64,000 nt of DNA from the NCBI GenBank assembly GCA_947630795.1, contig CANRJC010000008.1, forward strand, positions 31,642-95,641, written 5' to 3'. The notes under the pieces are model-generated. The model was not told the origin of the DNA. It made no database searches and was given only the letters and a program-made list of their open reading frames with translations. Origin of the DNA: an uncultured Phascolarctobacterium sp. GTDB taxonomy: Bacteria; Bacillota; Negativicutes; Acidaminococcales; Acidaminococcaceae. Both the position numbers and the translations under genes were made by a program. How positions within the stretch are numbered: the stretch's first letter is position 1; each line of letters begins with the position of its first letter. This document shows, piece by piece, positions 8,628 to 17,174 of this stretch.

Positions 8628-9245
8628 TTTTTGCTTCCTCGAAAGCTCGATGCTCGTTTATTGAATTAACTACTACTATCTCGTAAAGGTCTAAAAGGTC
8701 TTTGTAACTGTAAATCGTTTGCAATTCATAAAGCGTGGCCAGCCTTTTAGAGGTGACCACGCCTATCATTGCATTTACATTCGGATAGGTTTCTTGAATG
8801 TAATGGACGGCTCCTTCTGGGGTTGGGCATTCAGCCCTTTCTGAAAAAAAGCGAAATTGACCTTCAGCGCCTCAAATCTCAATCTGTAAAGCGTTCCCAC
8901 TTCTCCTACGATGCTATCAATGTTTTCTTGATTGCAAGGCGTGGAAAAATTCGGGTTGTTTTTTTCGGGAATATGCTCGCAACACTCTAGTAGCTCATTA
9001 TAAAGTGGTTCAATTTTTTCATAAGGAAGCGCGCTGAAAATTTGAAACAGCTCATCGTAAATATTTCCGCTTGTCAGCCGCCCTTCTAAATCTTTCAACG
9101 AAGCGCCTTTGGCGCTGGCGGTGTTTGAAAGCACCGCCAGCAACCTATTCAGCCAACGCTCGCCCTTTGTTGCGGGCATTTGCGTAATCCTAAAAGTAAG
9201 CTCTCCGCCATCTTCTCTTATGGATACGATTTTAGACTCCCGCAT
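8617..9245 (-). CDS. tail assembly chaperone GT (-1 frameshift product)
   Basis: Shares its first ~134 residues with the 8775-9245 protein, then shifts -1 at the seven-U run 8844-8850 (0-frame codons GCU UUU UUU). The -1 frame is open to a TAA at 8617 and adds about 75 residues, including MIGVVTSKRLATLYELQTIY and a leucine/tyrosine-rich end. That end resembles the short second ORF of many phage chaperone pairs. It has no start of its own. This mirrors the lambda G/GT arrangement next to the tape-measure gene. The open frame is seen; frameshifting in vivo is inferred. Confidence 0.75.
8775..9245 (-). CDS. tail assembly chaperone G
   Basis: 156 residues, the unshifted product. Starts in a TAATG overlap with the tail-tube stop. 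A beta-rich start (SIREDGGELTFRITQMPATKGERWLNRL) is followed by a helical body (LLAVLSN, IYDELFQIFSALPYEKIEPL). Similar proteins bind the tape measure before tube assembly in phages with contractile or flexible tails. Position between tube and tape measure supports the call more than sequence does. Confidence 0.75.
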   Translation of the reverse strand: MRESKIVSIREDGGELTFRITQMPATKGERWLNRLLAVLSNTASAKGASLKDLEGRLTSGNIYDELFQIFSALPYEKIEPLYNELLECCEHIPEKNNPNFSTPCNQENIDSIVGEVGTLYRLRFEALKVNFAFFQKGLNAQPQKEPSITFKKPIRM

Positions 9246-9670
9246 TATCTCACGCTTTCAAAATCAAAAGTGTACTGAATAGGCGCAAGGGTCTGCTGTA
9301 CATCCGCCAGCAACTTGCCCGTCTTTAATACGCCGTTCGAATACGTTAAGACTTTCCCGACAGCAGGCAGGGTTATAACGAAAGTCACAGGGTAAACCGT
9401 CCTGTTGCTCCTAATGGCCTTAATTAAGGTGTCCATGGCTACTATAGATGGACTTGACGGCTCCAGCGTTACGGTCAAGGTTTTAATCTGGTCGATGTAT
9501 CCGGCCACCATTTGCCCATCCACGCCCATGCGAGTTTCGGCGAAAGTTTCATCTCCCTGGGTTACTACTGCATCGGTGCTGAATTGCTCTAATCTTACGC
9601 CTTGCGGGAAAAGTTTTTCAACTTTCATGATAACAACCGCATTTGCGGCAGTAATGTTTCTGTTTTTCAT
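9245..9670 (-). CDS. tail tube protein
   Basis: 141 residues, beta-rich. Similar small proteins lie right after the DUF3383 sheath gene in contractile phages and form the inner tube. Seen: ETRMGVDGQMVAGYIDQIKTLTVTLEPSSPS in the centre and PIQYTFDFESVR at the end. Start at ATG 9670, with a Shine-Dalgarno (GGAGG type) in the 13-base gap after the sheath gene. Confidence 0.8.
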   Translation of the reverse strand: MKNRNITAANAVVIMKVEKLFPQGVRLEQFSTDAVVTQGDETFAETRMGVDGQMVAGYIDQIKTLTVTLEPSSPSIVAMDTLIKAIRSNRTVYPVTFVITLPAVGKVLTYSNGVLKTGKLLADVQQTLAPIQYTFDFESVR

Positions 9671-9682
9671 TTCTCTGCCTCC

Positions 9683-11173
9683 TTACAATACAGCAGTAAC
9701 AGGAAGATTGATTTTATGAACGCTGCCGCCGTAGGTGTACCACAGGCCGCAAATCGGGCTTTCGCGTTCCGCTCTTACGCTCGCCCCCGGGTCGCTCACT
9801 TGCAAATAATAACCATCAGTGAAAATTTGGCTTGCGACATCTTCGCCGATCTCAGCGTAAAGCTCGGCCTTTTGCGCTTCACTCAATTCAACGCCCGGCT
9901 CTATTGCTCCGTTGGTCAACGCCCTGTTAATGGGGTCTGCGCACCATGCACGAATGAGCGTATAGCCCTCATCCGTATATGGAACACGCCCGCTTTGATT
10001 CAGCCCTTCTATGATTGCTACTTGCAAGGCGTTTCTGATCCACAAGTTGCCGAGGAAAGCGTCTACAAACTCAAACTGGCCGCTGATCATTTTACCTTGA
10101 TAGTAGAAAATGAAATCATCGTTGCGGGTCGCATACCGCCCATAAAAGTTGGCGTTCATCTCCAAAAGGTTGCTTGCGGCGATTTCGTCAATAACACTTG
10201 CGTTCAATCCGCTCTGCGATTTAAAAGCGAAAGTAACAAGCCCATTCGTCCTGTCCCAATCAATAGACGCGGCGATCGCCATTACTAAAACGGCGTGGTC
10301 TACATCGCCGAAAGTCAAAATAACACCCTCGGGCTTGCTTTCTGCAAGCTTGTGCGGCAAGTTCTCTTGATTAGTTATGTTGCTATCCGCTTCTTTCTCC
10401 GTCCAAGGGCAATAAAGATATTCTACATTTTGATCGTTTGCCCATTTCGCAAAGCCCAGCGCCACCTCGTCTTCTGCGCTTTCCAACGTGGTAAAACTTA
10501 CCCAATTGGTCTGCAAAGCGATAATGCTGTTCATGTTTTCTTCGGGACTCAGCTCATCGCTGCCCTTGGAAACAACAGCCCCCGCTTCAGTCGTCAAGCC
10601 CAGTGTGGTTGCCGCATCGCTCTCATCGGCGGGCAAAACTGCCGAAGTCGCCCCGGTCGTCCCCGAAGTTACTATATACGCATTTAAATTACTATTGTAA
10701 ACAGCCGTAACATTGCCGCTATCTGCTTTGTTCAAAGCTTCTGCCAGAGCTTTGGCTACATCGCTTTCGTTACTGCAGCTGCCGAAGTTCAAAGATTCGG
10801 CGGTCACGTCTTTGCCGTCAACGGAAAGTTTTACGCTCCCTGCGCTGATTTCCTTCAGATCTTCCAGCGGCGCAGCCGTTCCCCCTAACAACGCTCCGGC
10901 GATAGCTGTTTTCACAAGCCGTGCAAAATGCAAACGGCGAGGCTTTTTAAAGCTGTTATCGTATCCCAGAAAATACTTCACAGCTGCCAAATATTCTTTG
11001 CTATCCAGCCCGAAGTATGCTCCGACAGCGGCTTTCGAGGTAAAAGCCAAAGTGCCCGGGAAAACGCACAAGGGGTTTTCAGTCAAAATAAGTCCCGAAA
11101 TTTCCAAGTCGGTGCCGCCTGCGCTTATAACTCTAGGCGAAATGGTAACAATTTGACTTGCGGGAATTGCCAT
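9683..11173 (-). CDS. tail sheath protein (DUF3383)
   Basis: About 496 residues, resembling DUF3383 contractile sheath subunits. Seen: ISPRVISAGGTDLEISGLIL at the start, LYCPWTEKE in the middle, GRYATRNDDFIFYYQGKMISG, and a C-terminal DPGASVRAERESP strand. It shows that the tail contracts. Start taken at ATG 11173, behind AAAGGAGTG; a GTG 9 bases upstream is possible. About 15 to 20 bases separate it from neighbours. Confidence 0.85.
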   Translation of the reverse strand: MAIPASQIVTISPRVISAGGTDLEISGLILTENPLCVFPGTLAFTSKAAVGAYFGLDSKEYLAAVKYFLGYDNSFKKPRRLHFARLVKTAIAGALLGGTAAPLEDLKEISAGSVKLSVDGKDVTAESLNFGSCSNESDVAKALAEALNKADSGNVTAVYNSNLNAYIVTSGTTGATSAVLPADESDAATTLGLTTEAGAVVSKGSDELSPEENMNSIIALQTNWVSFTTLESAEDEVALGFAKWANDQNVEYLYCPWTEKEADSNITNQENLPHKLAESKPEGVILTFGDVDHAVLVMAIAASIDWDRTNGLVTFAFKSQSGLNASVIDEIAASNLLEMNANFYGRYATRNDDFIFYYQGKMISGQFEFVDAFLGNLWIRNALQVAIIEGLNQSGRVPYTDEGYTLIRAWCADPINRALTNGAIEPGVELSEAQKAELYAEIGEDVASQIFTDGYYLQVSDPGASVRAERESPICGLWYTYGGSVHKINLPVTAVL

Positions 11174-11178
11174 TTTTA

Positions 11179-11685
11179 TCACTCCTTTATTTTATGATGG
11201 GCATCAATATTTTCAACGGTCGCCCTAACGTTTTCAGCATATTCTTCCGCCACATTCACCTCATCCCAAGCCGTTAAATACAAACTGACACGGCAACGGT
11301 GAATGTATTGTTCGGTTAGATCCACATAAGGCAAATAAGATATATCCGTTGCGTAGTTCAACGCAATGTTTCTTTTCTCAAAGAATCGAGCGGCTATATA
11401 AGAGCGCCCAAGCGTGGCTATTGTTGCCGCTCGCATTCTTGCTTTCTCTTGCCTGATATTGCAAAAGTCTATATCGAATACGTATTGGCGCAGGGTTTTT
11501 GTTTTAACTTCATCTCTGCCCCATTCGTTGACGTTCGTGCCGATCCTCTCGGCATTCGCCAAAGAATACACGGTAAAGTCTTGCGATTCCGGCAAAGATA
11601 ATCTATTTGAATATCCCCGGAAAAGGCGTTCCTGCGTCACCCCCGGGGCATATTTTAAAATAAAATCATTGACCGCCGTAAACAT
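11179..11685 (-). CDS. tail terminator / neck protein
   Basis: About 168 residues, resembling the phage neck-terminator family (LIC_12616-like) that sits just before the sheath gene. Seen: a helical start (FTAVNDFILKYAPG), a strand pair with RLSLPESQDFTVYSLANAERIG, and a C-terminal VSLYLTAWDEVNVAEEYAENV. The start is taken at ATG 11685, six bases after GGTGGG; the reading frame extends upstream into the preceding gene. It probably caps the tail tube at the neck. Confidence 0.65.
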   Translation of the reverse strand: MFTAVNDFILKYAPGVTQERLFRGYSNRLSLPESQDFTVYSLANAERIGTNVNEWGRDEVKTKTLRQYVFDIDFCNIRQEKARMRAATIATLGRSYIAARFFEKRNIALNYATDISYLPYVDLTEQYIHRCRVSLYLTAWDEVNVAEEYAENVRATVENIDAHHKIKE

Positions 11686-12115
11686 CTTCATCCCACCAAT
11701 CGCTTTTTGAAAAATCCGGCGGGGTGAGCTGTTGCGTGATTCCCACATTTGCCCAGCCGTCCCAGCTCCAATCTTCCATTACTGTAGTAATCAGCCACCA
11801 GCTGCCGTCATAACGCTTTAAGAAGTCCCCCGCCCGCAGTTTTGCCCGATGCACGCCCGCAACCGGAAGATCTAAATCGGAATACAAAAACGCTTGCAGG
11901 CTTGCTTTTGTGTCACCCATCCGTTCAAGGTGATTTAAAGCCTGGGAGTCTAGAGGTTGGACGCTTGCCATCACGGTCTGCGGCGGGCGATACTTTGCTT
12001 TCGCAACGCCTTTGATGTTCTTTTGCCCTTCGGCCTGATAAAGTTCGCATTCTTCATCCGGGTGCAAGGCAGTTATTATGCCTCGGGCAACATGGTGTAA
12101 ATTCACTCCCATCAT
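11666..12115 (-). CDS. head-tail connector protein
   Basis: 149 residues. Pattern of a small beta-barrel connector: YRPPQTVMASVQPLDSQALNHLERMG, then KLRAGDFLKRYDGSWWLITTVMEDW. Ends with an acidic WWDEDVYGGQ tail overlapping the next gene by 20 bases. Lies in the usual order: capsid, DUF4054, gp10-like, this gene, terminator, sheath. Exact family not recognised with certainty. Confidence 0.6.
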   Translation of the reverse strand: MMGVNLHHVARGIITALHPDEECELYQAEGQKNIKGVAKAKYRPPQTVMASVQPLDSQALNHLERMGDTKASLQAFLYSDLDLPVAGVHRAKLRAGDFLKRYDGSWWLITTVMEDWSWDGWANVGITQQLTPPDFSKSDWWDEDVYGGQ

Positions 12116-12624
12116 ACCTTTTTCACCTCATAGCCTACAGAGCTGATCATTGTGCCGGAGTCTATCAAGACTTGCATAGGGTCTATCGCTTCGACGTGCT
12201 TACCTTTTCTAGCCCTAGCTGCTTTGCGCATTATAGTCTTTTCACTATTCGGCCTCGGCTTGTCATGCGGCCATTTTTGTATAGTCCGCTTTACATCTCC
12301 AACGGCTACTAGCGCCGCTGCCTCGTAAGCCTTCATCATATTAGCTTGCGTTATATGCCCGCTTGCAATAAGATGTTGCCTTATCCCTTTCGCCCATTTT
12401 TTTACGTTTTTTCGTTCGGTTTCTTTCAAAAATGGACGCGGCGGATTGCCGTTAAATCCATACTCGTTGCAATAGGCTACATAAGCAACGCTCATGTTGC
12501 TGTCGGGATAAGTCGCGCGGTCTAGGAATCCCACGCGGGCTATAACTTTCATGCTGGCAAGCCTGCGCAGTCGTTCTTCCAGCTTTTCTCCGCCTTTTGT
12601 GTGCTTAAATGTGACGGTAGGCAT
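12112..12624 (-). CDS. HK97 gp10-like head-tail protein
   Basis: 170 residues with the pattern of the gp10-like / minor tail group: EERLRRLASMKVIARVGFLDRATYPDSNMSVAYVAYCNEYG, then PPRPFLKETERKNVKKW, then MISSVGYEVKKV. The segment NPPRPFLKET is a hallmark. Overlaps its neighbours on both sides. Located between DUF4054 and the connector, so it likely bridges head and tail. Confidence 0.7.
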   Translation of the reverse strand: MPTVTFKHTKGGEKLEERLRRLASMKVIARVGFLDRATYPDSNMSVAYVAYCNEYGFNGNPPRPFLKETERKNVKKWAKGIRQHLIASGHITQANMMKAYEAAALVAVGDVKRTIQKWPHDKPRPNSEKTIMRKAARARKGKHVEAIDPMQVLIDSGTMISSVGYEVKKV

Positions 12625-12979
12625 TGTATCTTACCCCTATGCGATATTTTGCGGTAGCTTGCCAAAACATAGTCCCGCATTGCGTTGCTCCGTACCACTT
12701 TGCATTATTGGCAAAAGGCGTGACCGAAACGCTTACTTTGCCCTCGCTTGCGCTGGTGATATTTCCTACGAGGGTATTGCCGTTCGCTTTTAATGTGGCG
12801 ATGTGGCATATCAACATATAGAGCAGCAGTTTGCGCTCCTCTAAGTCTTTCACAAGAGAAGCGCAACTGTTGTCCAGTAAGAGGCAAGCGGCCTTGAAAT
12901 ACAATTCAAGCGTGCTATCTTCAAGCGTTTTAAATTCTGGATATAAGGTTTTAAATTCTTCCGAATTAAAAGTCACCAT
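12605..12979 (-). CDS. DUF4054 head completion protein
   Basis: 124 residues. Pattern of DUF4054: FKTLYPEF near residue 9, a helical body with LDNSCASLVKDLEERKLLLYMLICHIATL, then a Gly/Ser linker and WYGATQCGTMFWQATAKYRIGVRY. The last motif is strongly diagnostic. It sits on the portal as an adaptor. Starts three bases after the preceding gene. Confidence 0.8.
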   Translation of the reverse strand: MVTFNSEEFKTLYPEFKTLEDSTLELYFKAACLLLDNSCASLVKDLEERKLLLYMLICHIATLKANGNTLVGNITSASEGKVSVSVTPFANNAKWYGATQCGTMFWQATAKYRIGVRYNAYRHI

Positions 12980-12981
12980 TT

Positions 12982-13428
12982 TTAATTAAGCGGCTCGCTG
13001 TTCCTTGCCGCCTGAGGGTCTACAGGCTCTAAGCCGTGGCGCAAATCTTTTCTTTCCTTGGCCTCGGCTCTTGCGTTCGCCGAAGTGGAATCGAAAATGC
13101 GTTCTTCTTTAATATCGCTCATATAACCATAAACCGTTTTGATGTATTCCCAATCGCTTTTTAATACATTAGCGGTGATTCCATAAGCCCCAATGGGAAT
13201 AACGCCTCTGTCTGCTCCGATGAGCGGGGTGTTGTTCCCATTGATGGTTACGGTGTGGAATTTTCCGCTTTTATCAGGGACGTTAAACTTTCTAGCATGG
13301 GGAATGTTTGCGCAAATAACAACAGTATCGTTCTTCTCGGTCAAAATCTCATCGGTAACTCCAACTACATCGCCGCTCTGAACGTCCTGTTTGATTTCTT
13401 CTGCTTTTGCGGTTTTTCTTCTTGCCAT
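12982..13428 (-). CDS. phage structural protein of unknown function
   Basis: 148 residues. Lys/Glu-rich start, central strands (VICANIPHARKFNVPDKSGKFH), then a helical basic C-terminus with ERIFDSTSANARAEAKERKDLRHG. It lies between the capsid and DUF4054 genes, a spot often used by a small head protein. No family recognised. Confidence 0.6.
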   Translation of the reverse strand: MARRKTAKAEEIKQDVQSGDVVGVTDEILTEKNDTVVICANIPHARKFNVPDKSGKFHTVTINGNNTPLIGADRGVIPIGAYGITANVLKSDWEYIKTVYGYMSDIKEERIFDSTSANARAEAKERKDLRHGLEPVDPQAARNSEPLN

Positions 13429-13480
13429 TTCTTTAATTCCTCCTTAAAAGAGAAGGGCGAGTTTCCTCGCCCTTGATTAA

Positions 13481-14509
13481 TTAGCAAACGCCGTCCATTA
13501 CGGCGATAGCGTAAGGATAGTAAACGATTGCGCCATAGGTGCCGGCTACAAACTTCTGGTCGTAGTAGCTGGTATGAGGCACAATACGCATTGCGCGCAT
13601 CTTGTCGGAATATCCCAGCTGTGCGGTAGCACGGCCCTTTACATTCGTGGCTATAAGCACAACGCTGTCGCTCAATTCCGGCAAAGTCACGAAACGAATG
13701 TTAGTGAAATATTTTTGCAACATATCTTTGACGGAAATGTTGTAGTCGGTGGCTTTACCCAGCAGCACATTCACTTCCGGGGGAACGCACAACACAAGGT
13801 CGCTTTTTTCGTCGATGTTGCCTTTGGAATTGGCGAACAATTCAGCGGCCAGCCGGAGAATATCCTCGTAAATGTGGCGAGTGTTCTTGTCTTCCCATTT
13901 TACGATTTTGCCGTCTTCGGTCGCCTTGCCGCTCTCATTCAATGCGGTAGGGGTAATTGCGGCGGGAATATTGGGGTCATTCAACAAGCCGTAAATCTGC
14001 TTTCCGGCAACGCCCAGCAAGTAGAAGCGGTTTGCGTCGATATCCAACACGGTAGCGGCGCTCAGTTGTTTCTCGCTAGCAAGATTGATCAAAGCGCGGC
14101 CGGAAACAGCCACCTCTCTGTCGCCGTAGCGGATATGAGTCTGATAAACATAATTTTCCCTATAAGGGTAACTTACATTTACGTCAGAGGTTGCTCCGTT
14201 GCCAAAGTCGGTGTAAGGAGTGGTGCGGCCTGCCATCTCAATGGCTTTAAACAAAGCACCGGTTTCGCTCCAATCGCCCTTCTTTACTTCGCCGAAAATC
14301 TCTCTTGCGTTGGTAGGTGCAGTCAAAACTTCAATCACACCGGGATCCACAAAAGTGGAAAGGATAGCAGGAACGCCTGCAGTCGGAGTAGTGACCAGAG
14401 CTGCATCCTGCGCTAATTTGTCTGCATTCTCAGAGGTGATAAAGCCTTTGGCCTCGTCAAAGACAATGCCTTTGGCCTTCATCATCATCATGGCCTGTCT
14501 TTCGTTCAT
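13481..14509 (-). CDS. major capsid protein (DUF2184-like)
   Basis: 342 residues, resembling DUF2184 capsid proteins of contractile phages. Seen: ILSTFVDPGVIEVLTAPTNARE near residue 50, then REVAVSGRALINLASEKQLSAATVLDIDANRF near residue 132, and the C-terminal KFVAGTYGAIVYYPYAIAVMDGVC. A Shine-Dalgarno (AAAGGGGATGC type) precedes ATG. Together with the cement protein and the protease/scaffold gene upstream it forms the head module. Confidence 0.82.
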   Translation of the reverse strand: MNERQAMMMMKAKGIVFDEAKGFITSENADKLAQDAALVTTPTAGVPAILSTFVDPGVIEVLTAPTNAREIFGEVKKGDWSETGALFKAIEMAGRTTPYTDFGNGATSDVNVSYPYRENYVYQTHIRYGDREVAVSGRALINLASEKQLSAATVLDIDANRFYLLGVAGKQIYGLLNDPNIPAAITPTALNESGKATEDGKIVKWEDKNTRHIYEDILRLAAELFANSKGNIDEKSDLVLCVPPEVNVLLGKATDYNISVKDMLQKYFTNIRFVTLPELSDSVVLIATNVKGRATAQLGYSDKMRAMRIVPHTSYYDQKFVAGTYGAIVYYPYAIAVMDGVC

Positions 14510-14528
14510 CTTCTAAGCATCCCCTTTC

Positions 14529-15026
14529 TTAGTGTTTGGAAATAATGGCTATTTCGCCCTTTGCGGCGCTAGTTGCATATACCCAGCCGGTATCTACAAT
14601 ATTTTGGCCCTCTTTGCCGACTTCCTCAGTCTTTACGACCTCGCCGGAAACGGCATCGACAAGCACCCGCGTGCCTTTGGTGACCTTCTCCACACTCTCG
14701 GGAACTTCAATGCAGAAGTCGCCGTTTACGTGAACGCTTACGTTGTAGCCTTTGGGAACAACAAAAGCCTCTGCCTCATCAATAGCGCAAAACGGGGTAT
14801 TTGCCTCACGTGCGACAAAGCCCAAAGGCTTGTCTGCGGGGGTTTTGCTTCCGCAAGATTTTACGGCTCCCTCTACCTCGGGGTCATCCCAGCAGAAAGC
14901 ACCGACTTTAACATCTTCGCTTGCGAATTTGCCGATTGCGGTAGTAACCACAGGGTTCACGCTCGCAAAACCGCCAGGCACTCCAACTGCGGGTCTTTCT
15001 AATACTTTAATCTGAAAAGTTGCCAT
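14529..15026 (-). CDS. capsid cement / decoration protein
   Basis: 165 residues, beta-rich. Pattern of the structural cement family: GGFASVNPVVTTAIGKF, then VGAFCWDDPEVEGAVKSC, then KPLGFVAREANTPFC, and ending TGWVYATSAAKGEIAIISKH. Lies immediately before the capsid gene in transcription order, the usual place for head decoration proteins. Binds the outside of the capsid. Confidence 0.72.
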   Translation of the reverse strand: MATFQIKVLERPAVGVPGGFASVNPVVTTAIGKFASEDVKVGAFCWDDPEVEGAVKSCGSKTPADKPLGFVAREANTPFCAIDEAEAFVVPKGYNVSVHVNGDFCIEVPESVEKVTKGTRVLVDAVSGEVVKTEEVGKEGQNIVDTGWVYATSAAKGEIAIISKH

Positions 15027-15037
15027 TTTATCACTCC

Positions 15038-15841
15038 TTACTGAATTTTAGCAAGACGGTCAAATGCCGCTTTAGTCTTTTCGTCAAAGCCTTTCATGGC
15101 GGTATCGCCCACAACATATTTTTGCTTGGTTCCCAACAACACGTCAATCATGCCCTTATAAGCGGCTTTCGGGTAAGCCGTCGGGTCTTGACCTGCTACC
15201 CTCAAAGCGAAGGCGTAAATGTCCTCTGCGCTATCGAAGGCCATAACATCATTGATATCGCCGACAATGCCGCGGACTTTGCGGGCGGCTTGATTGAGGG
15301 CACGGAAATTAGTTTTTACCTGCTCCCGCACCTTAGCGGCAGTATCTGCAGCCAGCGCTTCAATGTCGGGTTTTTGCTCGCCCTGTTTCAGGCCAGCTTC
15401 GTAGCCCGCTTTAAACTTGGGATCTTTCAAAAGCTCATCCAGATCTTCGTCATCGCTCGCAGGCTCCTCGGGTTGCTCCGGCTCAGCAACAGGCTCATCA
15501 TCGGCAGCGGGTTCTGTTCCGACTTCAATTTCTGCCTCGGGTTCAGCCTCGCTGTCATCAACCTCTGCGCCTTTCAGTTTAGTCAATACTCCGATATAGA
15601 GGTTTTTGGTTTCCTCATCAAGCCCGGGCATAAACTTCTCAACGATAGCTGCAACATCCGCATCGTCGTCAATATCAAGCCCGACTTCTTTGGGGTCATA
15701 GCCCTCCACCTGCGCTTCGATGACGTTCAAGGCTTTCTGGAATCCGGCAGCCAAAATCTCTGCTGCTTCGATACCCAGATTAGCGTCTTGTGCCATTCCG
15801 TAACGGCGGCGCTTAAATGCCATTACTTTCTTTCTGTTCAT
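15038..15841 (-). CDS. nested scaffold protein from an internal start
   Basis: ATG 15841, in frame inside the protease gene, has a strong AAAAGGAGTGAAGG Shine-Dalgarno. Starting there gives a 267-residue protein: basic N-terminus (KRRRYG), then very acidic (EPEAEIEVGTEPAADDEPVAE) and helical. This is the arrangement of lambda C/Nu3, where the scaffold is the separately started C-terminal part of the protease. A weaker internal start at ATG 16435 (GAGG Shine-Dalgarno) would give the protease without its N-terminal extension. Confidence 0.55.
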   Translation of the reverse strand: MNRKKVMAFKRRRYGMAQDANLGIEAAEILAAGFQKALNVIEAQVEGYDPKEVGLDIDDDADVAAIVEKFMPGLDEETKNLYIGVLTKLKGAEVDDSEAEPEAEIEVGTEPAADDEPVAEPEQPEEPASDDEDLDELLKDPKFKAGYEAGLKQGEQKPDIEALAADTAAKVREQVKTNFRALNQAARKVRGIVGDINDVMAFDSAEDIYAFALRVAGQDPTAYPKAAYKGMIDVLLGTKQKYVVGDTAMKGFDEKTKAAFDRLAKIQ

Positions 15842-17174
15842 TGATCCTTCACTCCTTTTAATTATTTTCTGCGGCATGGAATCGACAACGGCAACATCAT
15901 GCCCCGCCCTGCCCTCTGCCACTAATGCAACATGGTTCCCGGCGATATTGCGCATTATAAAATCATAATGCACTTTTTCGCCGCTTTCGTCCTCAAATTC
16001 CCCGCTCTTAAATTCCGGGATAAAGCGATAAGCGCAACTTATCTCTCTTGCGCTCCCGTCTTGTATTGCCTTTATCGCTTCTGCGTCCGTAATGCTCAGG
16101 CTGTTTTTCAAATATGGGCTTTCAAAAACAGCGTCCGTCCCTGTGCTTCCTACGGTGTACTCTTTTGCCGGGGATTCTGCGTTGATTTCGTGATGGTCAA
16201 GCAATACCGGCAGGCCGTTAAAGGTTGCCGCACTCTTTTTTAATTCTTCCGGGTCACGCAGGCCGTAATAAATCGCGTTCCCGTCAAGGCCCGCTTCCTG
16301 CCAACCCGGTATTTCGTTTCCCAGATACGGATTGACGCATGCTTTTGAAATGGGGGTCATTGAAACATGCAAATAACCGTTGCTGTCTATCGTTCGGCAG
16401 CTCTCTTTACTGTCTAATGCCAAAAGATTATTCATTATGTTTTCCTCTTTCATTTTCAAAATCTCTTTGCTATCCTCGCCCGGAAGTGCGGCAAAGGGTA
16501 TTCCTTTTTGCGGCTTGTGATATTCCCCCGTCCAGTTGTCTATATAGCCGCCGTCTATTTGTCTATAGCCTCGGCCTTCTTTCTGGCGGTATGATAAATA
16601 GGTGCGGCTCGTGCTTCCGTCTGGTGATTGCCATTGTTTAACGCTTAATTTCCCGCCCCTCGGTTCCCCCGTTATCGGGTTAGGGCGGTCTGCCCATGCT
16701 TGCGCCGCCGCTATCCGCTCATTCGTCTTGCTTACGGCTGCCGCCGAAGGCCCGCCCCCGCTTGCCGCTTGTTTTGCTCTTGCGCTTTTCGTCTTTTCTC
16801 GTTCCTGCCGTGCTTGCTCCATTTTCTCAATGGCACTTTTCGGCACCCATGTCGTCACGGTCACATCGTGTTCACCATCGGGTGTTTCTCCATGAACGGC
16901 AACGCGCACGGCCTTTTCGGTCTGGGTCAGCACTTCTATTTCTTGCGGTTTTTGCAAAACCGCTCTTTGAACGCCGCTGTATTTTTCGGTAACGAAACTA
17001 GGTAAGCCGTTCCTTTTTATCATGTCGGCATGGGTCTTGGGTTTGGAAAGTTGATTGACTTTTTGCCCTGTAAACTTCCCCCCCCATCCCGGCTTTTATT
17101 TCTCCGGTGCTTGTATCTAATTTGACTTTGGCGCCATTTATCGTGCGCCAATCATCCTCATCGTAAACTTTCAT
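15038..17174 (-). CDS. head protease/scaffold fusion (DUF2213), frameshifted
   Basis: DUF2213-type prohead protease (TIDSNGYLHVSMTPISKACVNPY, HHEINAESPA, then the SAREISCAYRFIPE strand) joined to an acidic scaffold. The frame opens at 17023, but a second frame starts at ATG 17174 (MKVYDEDDWRTINGAKVKLD), overlapping the upstream stop as ATGA. The two join if one base is removed from the run of eight G's at 17078-17085: after AGMGG the sequence then reads GKFTGQKVNQLSKPKTHADMIKRNG. Phage relatives usually carry this N-terminus in one piece. So it is either a frameshift mutation, slippage in vivo, or a sequencing error. The first ~210 residues are an extra domain of unknown role. Confidence 0.72.
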
